A DNA stretch of 14,863 bases from DASPXY01 sp038227745 (lineage in GTDB: Bacteria; Planctomycetota; Planctomycetia; Gemmatales; Gemmataceae): assembly GCA_038227745.1 (NCBI GenBank), contig JBBRPS010000168.1, positions 1 through 14,863 on the forward strand. Reading direction: 5' to 3'. Position 1 is the first letter of the stretch. Each line of letters opens with the position of its first letter. The notes below the pieces were generated by a model. That model was not told the DNA's origin. It searched no databases and was given only the letters and a program-made list of their open reading frames with translations. Positions 1-7,800 of this stretch are shown in pieces. A program made the position numbers and the translations under genes.

Positions 1-5
1 GACGT

Positions 6-34
6 ACCAGCCGGCTTACGCCGGCCGTTCGCCA
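6..34 (-). repeat. Palindromic intergenic repeat, single reverse-oriented copy
   Basis: These 29 bases are the exact reverse complement of part of the 41-bp tandem repeat unit at the right end of the window (14773-14863). The core is GCCGGC, a four-base loop (TTAC on this strand) and GCCGGC, which can fold into a short GC-rich hairpin. The copy stands alone here, in inverted orientation relative to the right-hand array. It lies in non-coding DNA upstream of moeA, where it could be the 3' end signal of a gene outside the window or a dispersed REP-like element. The identity is seen directly; the function is inferred. Confidence 0.85.
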
Positions 35-60
35 TCGGCATGCCCCGCCGGCGGTCGGCC

Positions 61-90
61 TAGCTTCCGTCGCGGCGGTGATGCTAGAAT
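61..90 (+). promoter_or_regulatory. Possible promoter of moeA (extended -10)
   Basis: TAGAAT at 85-90 is preceded by TG at 82-83, giving an extended -10 element (TGCTAGAAT). It sits about 51 nt upstream of the moeA start. The -35 region is poor; the best match is TAGCTT at 61-66, with an 18-nt spacer. It is the only sigma70-like -10 I found in the 141 nt before the gene. In such GC-rich DNA a single hexamer match is weak evidence. Confidence 0.3.
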
Positions 91-141
91 CACCGTGCCC
101 GCCCAGATCGGGCCGAGCCCGCCGCTCGAAGGGGACCCGCG

Positions 142-1371
142 ATGTCGGAACGTGCCGAACTGCTCCAGGTCGCCGACGCCCAGGCCATCGTGCTGCGCGA
201 GGCCCGTCCGCTGCCGCCCCAAACCGTTCCGCTCACCCCGGCCGCGCTGGGCCTGGTGCTCGCCGAGGACGTCGTCAGCGACCTCGACATGCCGCCCCAC
301 GACAAGGCCATGATGGACGGCTACGCCGTGCGCGCCGCCGACCTGCCCGAGGGCAAGGGCGTCCTGGCCGTCATCGAGGAAGTCACCGCGGGGTACACGC
401 CGCGGCTGCCGGTCGGCCCCGGCCAGGCGACGCGCATCATGACCGGGGCGCCCGTGCCCGCCGGCGCCGACGCGGTCGTGCAGGTGGAGCGGACCCGTCC
501 GCTCGACGACGACCGCGTGGCGATCGACGACCGGCCGCCCCGACCGGGGCAGAACGTGATGCCGCGCGGCCGCGAGATGCGCTGCGGCGAGACCGTGGTG
601 ACCGCGGGTTCGGTCCTGCGGCCCCAGGAATTCGGCGTGCTGGCCACCGTGGGGCGGACTGCCGTCCAGGTCTACCCGGCGCCGAGGGTCGCCGTGCTGT
701 CCACCGGCGACGAACTGGTAGACGCCCGTCAGACGCCGGGGCCGGGCCAGATCCGCAACGGCAATGGCTCGATGCTGCGGGCCCAGGTGCAGCGCGCCGG
801 CGCCGTCCCGCACTCGCTCGGCATCGCCGCCGACGCCCTCGACAGCCTGCGCGCGCGGATCGCCGACGGCCTGCAGTTCCCTGTGCTGGTGCTGTCGGGC
901 GGCGTGTCGGCGGGCAAGCTCGACCTGGTGCCGGGCGTGCTGCGCGACCTGGGCGTGCAGGCCCACTTCCACAAGGTCGCGATGAAGCCGGGCAAGCCGG
1001 TCTTCTTCGGCGCGCGCGGCGCGACGCTCGTCTTCGGCCTGCCGGGCAACCCGGTCAGCGCCCTGGTGTGCTTCGAGCTGTTCGTCCGGCCGGCGCTGCG
1101 GCGCCTGCGCGGGCGTGCCGACGTCGGGCCAGATATGGTGCGGGCGGCGCTCGCCGAGGATTTCGCCTACCGCACCGACCGGCCGACGTACCACCCGGCG
1201 CGGCTGGAGACGGCCGAGGCCGGCTGGCGGGTGCGGCCGGTGCCGTGGTATGGCTCGCCGGACCTGCACGGCCTGATCGCGGCGAACGCCTTCGTGGTGC
1301 TGCCGCCCGGCGACCACTGTCACCGCGCGGGCCAGGTGTTCCCCGTGCTGCGCGTCGAGGAGAGGGAGTAG
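142..1371 (+). CDS. moeA: Molybdopterin molybdenumtransferase (MoeA)
   Basis: The 409-residue product is the usual length for MoeA. This enzyme inserts molybdate into adenylylated molybdopterin (MPT-AMP) in the last step of molybdenum cofactor synthesis, in the cytoplasm. Family motifs occur in the expected order: MPPHDKAMMDGYAVRA from residue 50, MTGAPVPAGADAVV from 100, STGDEL from 187, SGGVSAGK from 252, MKPGKP from 281 and GLPGNPVSA from 299. The last four belong to the MoCF/MogA-like fold that binds molybdopterin. A short C-terminal MoeA domain IV follows, with no truncation. The ATG at 142 follows a GAAGGGGA ribosome-binding site (128-135) at normal spacing. No other cofactor-synthesis gene is present in the window, so its pathway partners must be elsewhere. 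A tungsten-handling paralogue cannot be excluded from sequence alone. Confidence 0.95.
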   Translation: MSERAELLQVADAQAIVLREARPLPPQTVPLTPAALGLVLAEDVVSDLDMPPHDKAMMDGYAVRAADLPEGKGVLAVIEEVTAGYTPRLPVGPGQATRIMTGAPVPAGADAVVQVERTRPLDDDRVAIDDRPPRPGQNVMPRGREMRCGETVVTAGSVLRPQEFGVLATVGRTAVQVYPAPRVAVLSTGDELVDARQTPGPGQIRNGNGSMLRAQVQRAGAVPHSLGIAADALDSLRARIADGLQFPVLVLSGGVSAGKLDLVPGVLRDLGVQAHFHKVAMKPGKPVFFGARGATLVFGLPGNPVSALVCFELFVRPALRRLRGRADVGPDMVRAALAEDFAYRTDRPTYHPARLETAEAGWRVRPVPWYGSPDLHGLIAANAFVVLPPGDHCHRAGQVFPVLRVEERE

Positions 1372-1378
1372 GCCCCCC

Positions 1379-1404
1379 GGCCCACCCATTGCAATGAGTG
1401 GGCC
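1379..1404. repeat. Palindrome 1 in the moeA-lnt gap
   Basis: This is a 26-bp inverted repeat with 13-bp arms, GGCCCACCCATTG and CAATGAGTGGGCC, with no loop and one mismatch. It begins 8 nt after the moeA stop. It shares its core CCCACCCATTGCAATG with the second palindrome 12 nt downstream. As RNA it could form a hairpin attenuating read-through from moeA, but no U-tract follows, so a classical intrinsic terminator is not supported. Confidence 0.85.
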
Positions 1405-1416
1405 TGATGGCAGCCC

Positions 1417-1444
1417 AAGCCCACCCATTGCAATGGGTGGGCTT
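1417..1444. repeat. Palindrome 2 in the moeA-lnt gap (perfect, 28 bp)
   Basis: This is a perfect 28-bp palindrome with 14-bp arms, AAGCCCACCCATTG and its exact reverse complement, centred on TTGCAA. With palindrome 1 it forms a tandem pair with 39-bp centre-to-centre spacing. It ends 12 nt before the lnt ribosome-binding site. Possible roles are a protein-binding dyad, a mRNA-stabilising hairpin between the two genes, or a REP-like dispersed repeat. No transposase or regulator gene accompanies it here. Confidence 0.9.
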
Positions 1445-1456
1445 ACCCGCAAACCC

Positions 1457-1462
1457 AGGAGG
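1457..1462 (+). promoter_or_regulatory. Ribosome-binding site that sets the lnt start
   Basis: A perfect AGGAGG lies 4 nt before ATG 1467. It argues for that start over the in-frame ATG at 1398, which falls inside palindrome 1 and would place a second palindrome in the coding sequence. The 4-nt spacer is slightly short but acceptable. Confidence 0.75.
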
Positions 1463-1466
1463 ATTG

Positions 1467-3395
1467 ATGGAAGGCCAGGCCCTGACCGTGCCGGAGCAGG
1501 CGAGCGACAACCCCCTTCCCGCACAGCCCGCCGTCGCCCCGCGGCCCAAACCGGCCGCGCCGGCGGCGCCCACCGCCCCCCGGCCGCACCTCGTCCTTCC
1601 CGCCCTCGCCACCGCCGGCCTCCTCTGGCTGTGCTACTTCCCCGTCGCCTGGGGCTGGCTGGCGTGGGTCGCCCTCGTCCCGCTGCTGTCCCTCGTCCGG
1701 GCCGAGACGCGCGGCCGCCGCGTCTTCCTGTGCGCCTGGCTCGGCGGCCTCGCCTTCTTCACGCCCGCCCTACAGTGGATGCGCGTCGCCGACTACCGCA
1801 TGTACTACACCTGGGCGATGCTCGCCGTCTATTGCTCGCTCTACTTCCCCGTCGCCGTCCGCCTCCTGCGCCGCCTCGACCGCGGCACGCGCCTGCCCCT
1901 CGTCGTCACGCTGCCCGCCGTCTGGGTCGGACTCGAGTTCCTCCGCTCGTTCCTCCTGACGGGCTTCGCCTGGTACTACCTCGGCCACTCGCAGCACGAT
2001 GTCCTGCCGCTGATCCAGGTCGCCGACCTCGGCGGCGCCTACGCCGTCAGCCTCCTCGTCGCCGCCGTCAACGCCTGGGCCTTCGAGTTGCTCTACGGCT
2101 GTGATTGGTTCCGCGCTCTCCTGGGACTCTCCCGAGGTCCAAACACTCCGAAGCCGCTCACGCGCCGCGGACTGATCGTGCAGGGCGCGGTCGTGGTCGG
2201 CCTGATTACCGCGGCCCTCGTCTACGGCGCCTGCCGCCTGGAAGAGGACGCCTTCACCCCGGGGCCGCGCCTCGCCCTTCTACAGGGCAACCTCGACCAG
2301 CGCATCCGCAACGTCGATCTGTCGGTTGACAACCCCGAGGCCAGGGGCGCCCAGGAAACCATTTACAACCACTACGGCAACCTCGAACTGCTCGCCAAGT
2401 TCCAGTCGCCTCGCCCCGACCTCATCGTCTGGCCCGAAACCAGCTTCCCCGACAGCTGGTTCGAGATCGCGCCCGAAGTGCCGATGGCCAGCGTCTCCGA
2501 GAAGTGGCGCGATCGCGCCGAAAAGGCCTACCGGGACATGCGCACCTACGCCCGGGGCGAATTCAAGCAAATCCCGGGCGGGGCGGCGAACATCCTCTTC
2601 GGCCTCCTCTCGGAGGTCGTCGTGGACCCGAGCCGCGCCCCGTACAAGTACAACTCCGCCCTGCTGCTCTACGAGACCGGCGCCCGCGGCGGCCGCTACG
2701 ACAAAATCCACCGCATCCCCTTCGGCGAGTACGTCCCGTTCCGCGACTGGCTGCCGTGGATGGACGCCTTCGCCCCCTACGAAACCGACTACAGCATCCG
2801 CGCCGGCAAGCACATGACGCGCTTCACGCTCGACAAGTACCGCTTCGGCGTGCTCATCTGCTACGAGGACACCGACCCGTTCCTGGCCCGACCCTACGGC
2901 GTCGCCGGCACGGACGGCCCGCCCGTGGACTTCCTCGTCAACATCTCGAACGACGGCTGGTTCGACGGCTCCAGCGAGCACGACCAGCACCTGGCCATCG
3001 CGCGTTTCCGCGCCGTCGAGGCGCGTCGCTCCGTGGCCCGCGCCGTCAACATGGGCATCAGCGCGGTCATCGACGGCAACGGCCGTGTCCTCAAGCCCGG
3101 CCGTACCGTCCACCTCCCCGACCCGAAGAAGGGCGACGAAGCCCCGTACGTGTGGCTGCGCCAGCACGGCGACCCGGTGGAAGACCTGTCCACGTCGGAA
3201 TGGGGGCGTTACAAGAAGGTCCGCGGCCTGATGATCGCGGACATCCCCATCGACGGCCGGACCAGCCTCTACAGTTTGTGGGGCGACTGGCTGGGCGGCA
3301 CCTGCTGGGCCGTCGTGGGCGTCGGCCTGGTGTGGTCGGCGGTGACGCGCTGGCGGCGGCGCCGGGGTCTGGCCATCGCGGGAGGGGCCGCGTGA
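1467..3395 (+). CDS. lnt: Apolipoprotein N-acyltransferase (Lnt)
   Basis: The 642-residue product is an integral inner-membrane enzyme. Lnt transfers an acyl chain from a phospholipid to the N-terminal cysteine of apolipoproteins, the last step of lipoprotein maturation. The N-terminal part has several membrane segments between about residues 42 and 255, and GFAWYYLGHSQ near 166 matches a conserved Lnt motif. A periplasmic nitrilase-like domain follows, with the catalytic triad visible: Glu324 in WPETSFPDSW, Lys413 in YDKIHRIPFGEYVPF and Cys465 in ICYED. NISNDGWFDGSSEH and the following RAVEARR segment are also typical. One C-terminal membrane helix near 610-630 precedes a basic tail. It is longer than the roughly 510-residue E. 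coli enzyme because of a Pro/Ala-rich N-terminal extension (about residues 14-40) and longer loops between triad residues. The start is chosen from the AGGAGG at 1457. It overlaps the downstream hydrolase gene by 4 nt. Confidence 0.95.
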   Translation: MEGQALTVPEQASDNPLPAQPAVAPRPKPAAPAAPTAPRPHLVLPALATAGLLWLCYFPVAWGWLAWVALVPLLSLVRAETRGRRVFLCAWLGGLAFFTPALQWMRVADYRMYYTWAMLAVYCSLYFPVAVRLLRRLDRGTRLPLVVTLPAVWVGLEFLRSFLLTGFAWYYLGHSQHDVLPLIQVADLGGAYAVSLLVAAVNAWAFELLYGCDWFRALLGLSRGPNTPKPLTRRGLIVQGAVVVGLITAALVYGACRLEEDAFTPGPRLALLQGNLDQRIRNVDLSVDNPEARGAQETIYNHYGNLELLAKFQSPRPDLIVWPETSFPDSWFEIAPEVPMASVSEKWRDRAEKAYRDMRTYARGEFKQIPGGAANILFGLLSEVVVDPSRAPYKYNSALLLYETGARGGRYDKIHRIPFGEYVPFRDWLPWMDAFAPYETDYSIRAGKHMTRFTLDKYRFGVLICYEDTDPFLARPYGVAGTDGPPVDFLVNISNDGWFDGSSEHDQHLAIARFRAVEARRSVARAVNMGISAVIDGNGRVLKPGRTVHLPDPKKGDEAPYVWLRQHGDPVEDLSTSEWGRYKKVRGLMIADIPIDGRTSLYSLWGDWLGGTCWAVVGVGLVWSAVTRWRRRRGLAIAGGAA

Positions 3396-4264
3396 GCGCC
3401 ACCAATCAGCGCCCGGAAACCGCGCCACACGGCTCCCGCTGGGCCCGCCTGGTACGCGGCCTGCGCATCGCGGCGTGCGTCTACCTGGGGGTGCTCCTCG
3501 TGCTGCTCGCGTTCGAGAATTCGCTGGTCTATCACGCGACGAGGGCGAGCGTGGACTGGCAGCCGCCGCCCTCTTCCGAGGTGCGCGACGTGGAGCTGAC
3601 CACCACGGACGGGACGCGCATCCACGGCTGGTGGTATCCCAAAGAGGGCGCCGACGGGGCCGTGCTCTACCTGCACGGCAACGCCGGCAACCTCAGCCAC
3701 CGCGGCGGCAGCATGGCGGAGATCCGCACCGTCCTCGACACGTCTGTGCTCCTCATCGACTACCCCGGCTACGGCAAGAGCGGCGGCAGCCCGAGCGAGG
3801 CGGGCTGTTACGCGGCGGCGGACGCGGCTTACGACTGGCTCACGAAAGAGCAGAAGGTCCCGCCCGGGCGCGTCATCCTCTTCGGCGCCTCGCTGGGCGG
3901 CGGTGTCGCGGTGGACCTGGCCAGCCGCCGCGACCACCGGGCGCTGGTGCTCGTGAAGACCTTCACGTCGATGCCGGACGTCGCCCAGCGGCTGTACCCG
4001 TGGCTGCCGGTGCGCTGGCTGATGCGCAACCGCTACGAGTCGCTGGCGAAGCTGGGGCAATGTCGGCGGCCGGTGTTCGTCGCCCACGGCACGACCGACC
4101 TGCTCATCCCATTCGGCCACGGCGAGCGGCTGTACGCGGCCGCCAACGAGCCGAAGCACTTCTTCCCCATGCCCGGCGTGGATCACAACGACAGCCTGCC
4201 GGCAGCGTTCTTCCCCGAGTTGCGGGCGTTCCTGGCCAAGGCCGAGGCCCCCGCCGCGCGGTGA
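3392..4264 (+). CDS. Membrane-anchored alpha/beta hydrolase (BEM46/ABHD13-like)
   Basis: The 290-residue protein starts with GTG inside the lnt stop (GTGA overlap), with a GGGAGGGG purine run just upstream. No later start would keep the N-terminus. A single hydrophobic anchor lies at about residues 26-41 after a short basic segment, so the catalytic domain is probably held at the membrane. The alpha/beta-hydrolase signature is complete: HGNAGN (95-100) for the oxyanion region, nucleophile Ser167 in GASLGG, acid Asp236 in GTTDLLIP and His265 in VDHND. FENSLVYHAT, the GYGKSGG stretch and the overall spacing resemble the BEM46/ABHD13 family, whose substrates are mostly unknown. Coupling to lnt suggests expression alongside lipoprotein maturation, so a lipid, acyl or envelope substrate is a reasonable guess but not shown. 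A general serine esterase or peptidase is equally compatible. Confidence 0.88.
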   Translation: MSATNQRPETAPHGSRWARLVRGLRIAACVYLGVLLVLLAFENSLVYHATRASVDWQPPPSSEVRDVELTTTDGTRIHGWWYPKEGADGAVLYLHGNAGNLSHRGGSMAEIRTVLDTSVLLIDYPGYGKSGGSPSEAGCYAAADAAYDWLTKEQKVPPGRVILFGASLGGGVAVDLASRRDHRALVLVKTFTSMPDVAQRLYPWLPVRWLMRNRYESLAKLGQCRRPVFVAHGTTDLLIPFGHGERLYAAANEPKHFFPMPGVDHNDSLPAAFFPELRAFLAKAEAPAAR

Positions 4265-4282
4265 GTATCCCTGCCGTCCGGA

Positions 4283-4362
4283 GCGGTTCGTGGCCGAATC
4301 GCTCCGCGAGTCGGGGAGCCGGCGTCCACACCGACTCGCGGAGCGAGTCGGCCACGAACCGC
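4283..4362. repeat. Nested inverted repeat downstream of the hydrolase gene
   Basis: Two 32-nt arms (4283-4314 and 4331-4362) are reverse complements with one mismatch, separated by 16 nt. Each arm also folds on itself. CCGACTCGC-GGA-GCGAGTCGG (4331-4351) is a perfect 9-bp hairpin, and 4294-4314 is the same with one mismatch. The flanks GCGGTTCGTGG (4283-4293) and CCACGAACCGC (4352-4362) then form an 11-bp outer stem. The element can therefore be one long hairpin or a three-way junction. It begins 18 nt after the stop codon, so it may end transcription or protect the 3' end. There is no U-tract. It looks like a REP/BIME-type dispersed element. Confidence 0.9.
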
Positions 4363-4484
4363 CCCCCATGCTCGCCCCGCGTAGCGGGATCTGGCTCACC
4401 GCTCGCGGCGAAACGGTTGCCGACACGCCGGGCATGCCCCCTCAACTCCTCCCCATCCCCCCGGAATATCCGCCAATCATCAGG

Positions 4485-4520
4485 TTGCCTGAAACTTTTT
4501 CCGCGCAATTTGGGAATAAT
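4485..4520 (+). promoter_or_regulatory. Weak promoter candidate upstream of the giant gene
   Basis: An A/T-rich stretch within GC-rich DNA contains TTGCCTGAAAC (4485-4495), a run of five T, and GGGAATAATC (4512-4521). TTGCCT to AATAAT is too widely spaced (24 nt) for a standard sigma70 promoter. GAAAC to GGAATA is 17 nt, which would better suit an ECF-type sigma factor. The candidate rests on composition and partial matches only. If it is real, the leader would be about 330 nt. Confidence 0.25.
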
Positions 4521-4539
4521 CTGCGGAGAAATCCGCGGA
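4520..4539 (+). other. GAAA-tetraloop hairpin in the putative leader
   Basis: The sequence folds into an 8-bp stem (left arm TCTGCGGA, right arm TCCGCGGA) closed by a GAAA loop, a GNRA-class tetraloop. It contains one G-U pair. GNRA loops are common in structured RNA and this one lies directly downstream of the promoter candidate. It could be the start of a structured 5' leader, but a single short stem can also arise by chance. Confidence 0.4.
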
Positions 4540-4842
4540 CGGGGGCGATTTCCATGTAAGATGAGTGGGAAGCGTGGGCTTTCGGGCCTCTTGCGCCCGC
4601 AGGGCAGTGAAGATCGAGGCAGGCGGCGACGGGATTTTCCGGTTGAAGTCCCTCTACCGCCAACTTCCGGACGCTCCGCCCACGCCCCAAACCAGGCCAT
4701 TGATTTCAAGGAAATGAGCGAGCCGATACAGCGCGGCAGCATCCCTGCGCTGGCGGCCGAACGCTGATTTGTCGCCGGGGGCACCGGGACCGTGCCGCCG
4801 CGCGCGACCCGCGCCCCTGCCCGATTTCCTACCACACCGGCT

Positions 4843-4852
4843 GAGGTACCTC
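4843..4852 (+). promoter_or_regulatory. Ribosome-binding site of the giant gene, within a palindrome
   Basis: GAGG at 4843-4846 lies 7 nt before ATG 4854 and supports that start. It forms the left half of the perfect 10-bp palindrome GAGGTACCTC. In RNA, a hairpin of this short palindrome would be strained, so a role in masking the site is only a possibility. Confidence 0.6.
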
Positions 4853-4853
4853 C

Positions 4854-7800
4854 ATGAGTTTCCTGTCGTTCCTGCGGCACTTCGGCAAGCGGCTGAGGTC
4901 CAACTCCGCGAGCAAAACGGGCAAGGGCCGGGCGCCCTCCTCCCGCCGCCGCTCCCGGTCCCTGGTCGTGGAACATCTGGAGAGCCGGGAGCTGCTCACC
5001 GGCGACACGCCGCGCATCCTCGCCAGCGGCGTGCTTCCCCTCGACGCCGCTGCTGCCTCTTCTCCGTCCTCGCCCCACCCGATCCTGCAGATCCAGTTCT
5101 CCGAGCCAATGCGGCCGGCCGAACTCACCAACGTCGCTAACTACCTCCTCGTCGATGCGACCGGCGCCCCCATCAGCATCCAGAAGGCCACGCCCAACGC
5201 CACGAACGACATCGTCACCCTGGACTACAACAACAACAAAGACCTCAACGTCAATAACTACAGCCTCTTCGTCCAGGGCGACCAACTCCACGACATTGAC
5301 GACGGCCGCGCCCTGGCCAGCCCCGGGGAACTCATCGCCGCCAACGCCGGGCGGAACAACGTCTCCACGGTCAACATCCCCGGCAACGGCACCCTCGGCG
5401 CGCTGGGCCACTACAACGTGCCGCCGCTCGGCGTCACCGCGGCCACCCCGACGGCCATCCAGCTCGCCGACCTCGATGGCGACGGTACTCCGGACCTCGT
5501 CGTCGCCAACTCCGGGACCAACCAGGTCGATATCTTCCGCGGGCGGCCCGCAACCGCGGGCGGCGGCTTCTCCCTGACACCCGATCTGGTCCTGAGCCTG
5601 CCCGCCGGCGCCGCCGGCCTGTCCAAGTCGCTCGTCATCGCCGACTTCGACCTGGACGGCAAGGCCGATATCGCCGTCGCCAATGCCAACACGAGCAACG
5701 TCTCGATCTTCCGCAACACCCGCGCCATCACCGGCGCCCTGAGTTTCGCCCCGTTCGTCAACTACGCCGTCGCCGCCACCGCGGTCGCCCCGGTCGGCCT
5801 GGTCGCCGCCGACTTCAACAGCGACGGCTACCTCGACCTGGCCACGGCCAACAACCTGCCCGACGCCGGTGGCAATTACACCGTCAGCGTCTTGCTGAAC
5901 CTGGGCGGCATCAACGCGGGGAAATTCCCCCTCGTGGGCACTCCCTTCATCGTGGGTACGGTGGCCACCCCGCTGAGCAGCGTCTCCTCTCCCACCGGTA
6001 TCGCCGCCGGCGCCCTCACCACGGTCCCGAGCGCCGCGACCGATCTTGTCGTCTCCGGGATCGCCGTCCCGGCCGTCCCGGCCATTAACGGCCGCATCGG
6101 CTACCTGCTCAACACGACCACCACCGGCTCCGCCACCCCGAGCTTCATGCCGGTCACGACCCTCGCCACCGGCTTGAGCGTGACGACCACCTCGGTGGCC
6201 GTCGGCCCGATCGACCTGGGCAACACCAACGACATCGTCGTCACCGATACCGCCAACAACCGGGTCCTGGTGTTCACCAACACCGGCGGCGCCGTGCCGT
6301 CGTTCTCCGGCCCGATCCCCTTTGCCGCCGGTCCCAGCCCCACCGCCGTCACCCTCGCCCCGGTCGTCGCCGCCGGCATCAATGACATCCTCGTCGCCAA
6401 CAACGCCCCGGGCAACTCCGTCAGCCTGCTGATCAACACCACGACCTTGACCGCGCTCGGCTTCCTCGCCCCGGCCATCTACCCCGTGGACGCCAACCCG
6501 CAGGGCCTTGCCGTCGCCAACACCCTCGGCGACGGCCGGATCGATGAGCTGGTCACCGCTAACTCGGCCAGCAACGACGTCTCGCTGCTGTTCAGCACGG
6601 GCGCCACCGGCTCCTTCAAAACGGGTAGCATCGCCGACGCTAGCTTTGCCCCCGGCCAGGCCATCACGATCAAAAGCCTCAATCACGGCCTGACGAACGG
6701 CGACGAGGTCATCATCCGCGGCGTCCAGGGCAACACTGCCGCCAACGGGACCTGGCAGGTCATCAACGTCACGCCCAACACCTTCACCCTGCTGGGATCG
6801 ACCCCGAACGGCACCACCGTCAAGAACACCGGGACCTGGATCTCGCCCGATGACCTCTTCCGCGAAGCCAACGACTTCCCGCTGCCCGGCGCCAACCCGA
6901 CCCCCGATGCCGTGGCGGTCGGCGACCTCAACAACGACGGCTTGCCGGACTTCGTCACCGCCGAGAACGGCAGCAATGCCGTCATGGTGTCCCTCAGCAC
7001 CGGCCAGGTCGATCGCACCGGCCGACCCTTCTATGAGGCGCCCTTCGCCCTGGCGACCGGGAACGGGCCGGTCAGCGTGGCCATCGGCGACCTCAACGGC
7101 GACGGCCTGCCCGATATCGCCGTCGCCAACCAGGTGGACAACACCGTCACCGTCCTGGTGAACAACGGCACCGGCAGAATCTTCAACCCCTCAACTTTCG
7201 GGGTCGGCACCAGCCCGACGCAGGTGGCCCTGGGCGACTTCGACAACAAAGGCGGCCTCGACCTGGCCGTGGCGCACAACGGCGGCGGCGCGGCCGCGAG
7301 CCGCGGCGTCACCGTGGTCCTCAACAACGGCGTCGCGCGCTCGCCAGCGCCGTTCCAGGGGCAGTCCGGCTTCGAGTTCGCCTCGGGCATCGCGGCCGCG
7401 GCCGTGGCCGTCGGCGACTTCAACCACGACGGCAACCAGGATTTCGTCGTCGCCGGGGGCGGGCCTTCGGCTCCCGGCCAGGTCCAGGTCTTCGCGGGTG
7501 ACGGCACGGGCAACTTCCTCAGCCTCGGCACCTTTGCCACCGGCGTCGTCGATCCCAGCAGCATCGCCCTGGCCGACATGAACCTCGACGGCTTCCTCGA
7601 CGTCGTCGTGGCCAGCAGGTCCACCGGGGCCACCACCGGCGGCGTCGCCGTCCTGCTCAGCCAACTCGGCACCGGCCTGGCCGGCCCGGTCCTCACGCCC
7701 GTCCTGCCCGGCACCGGCCTGGCCTCGCTGGTCGTCACCAACGTCAACCAGGCCGTGCCCGGTGCCGCGCCGGACGTCTTCCCCGACGTCATCGTCGCCA

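Larger units (their letters stand above)
4363..4853 (+). other. Gene-free region and possible long leader of the giant gene
   Basis: I find no convincing gene in these 491 nt. An open frame at 4290-4559 (89 codons) runs through the inverted repeat and has no family likeness, so I reject it. Around 4465-4565 the DNA is richer in A and T than its surroundings, as expected of a promoter region. From about 4560 to 4853 there is ordinary GC-rich sequence without a clear ORF, plausibly an untranslated leader. I recognise no known riboswitch. Confidence 0.5.

Noticed and set aside
1379..1444. Intrinsic terminator between moeA and lnt
   Set aside because: The stems are strong, but neither is followed by a run of T, so only a hairpin or palindrome is claimed.
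1398..1466. Earlier start for lnt at ATG 1398
   Set aside because: This ATG lies inside palindrome 1 and the added 23 residues would be encoded largely by repeat DNA. ATG 1467 has a perfect AGGAGG.
16..1524. 502-codon antisense open frame over moeA
   Set aside because: It is the shadow of a well-supported gene, runs through the repeats at both ends and shows no recognisable motif.
4290..4559. 89-codon small gene after the hydrolase
   Set aside because: About half of it is encoded by the inverted repeat and its peptide is Arg/Pro-rich with no family likeness or ribosome-binding site.
4104..6686. 860-codon antisense open frame across the intergenic region
   Set aside because: It crosses the inverted repeat and the start of the giant gene, is Gly/Asp/Val-rich low-complexity sequence and has no ribosome-binding site I could support.
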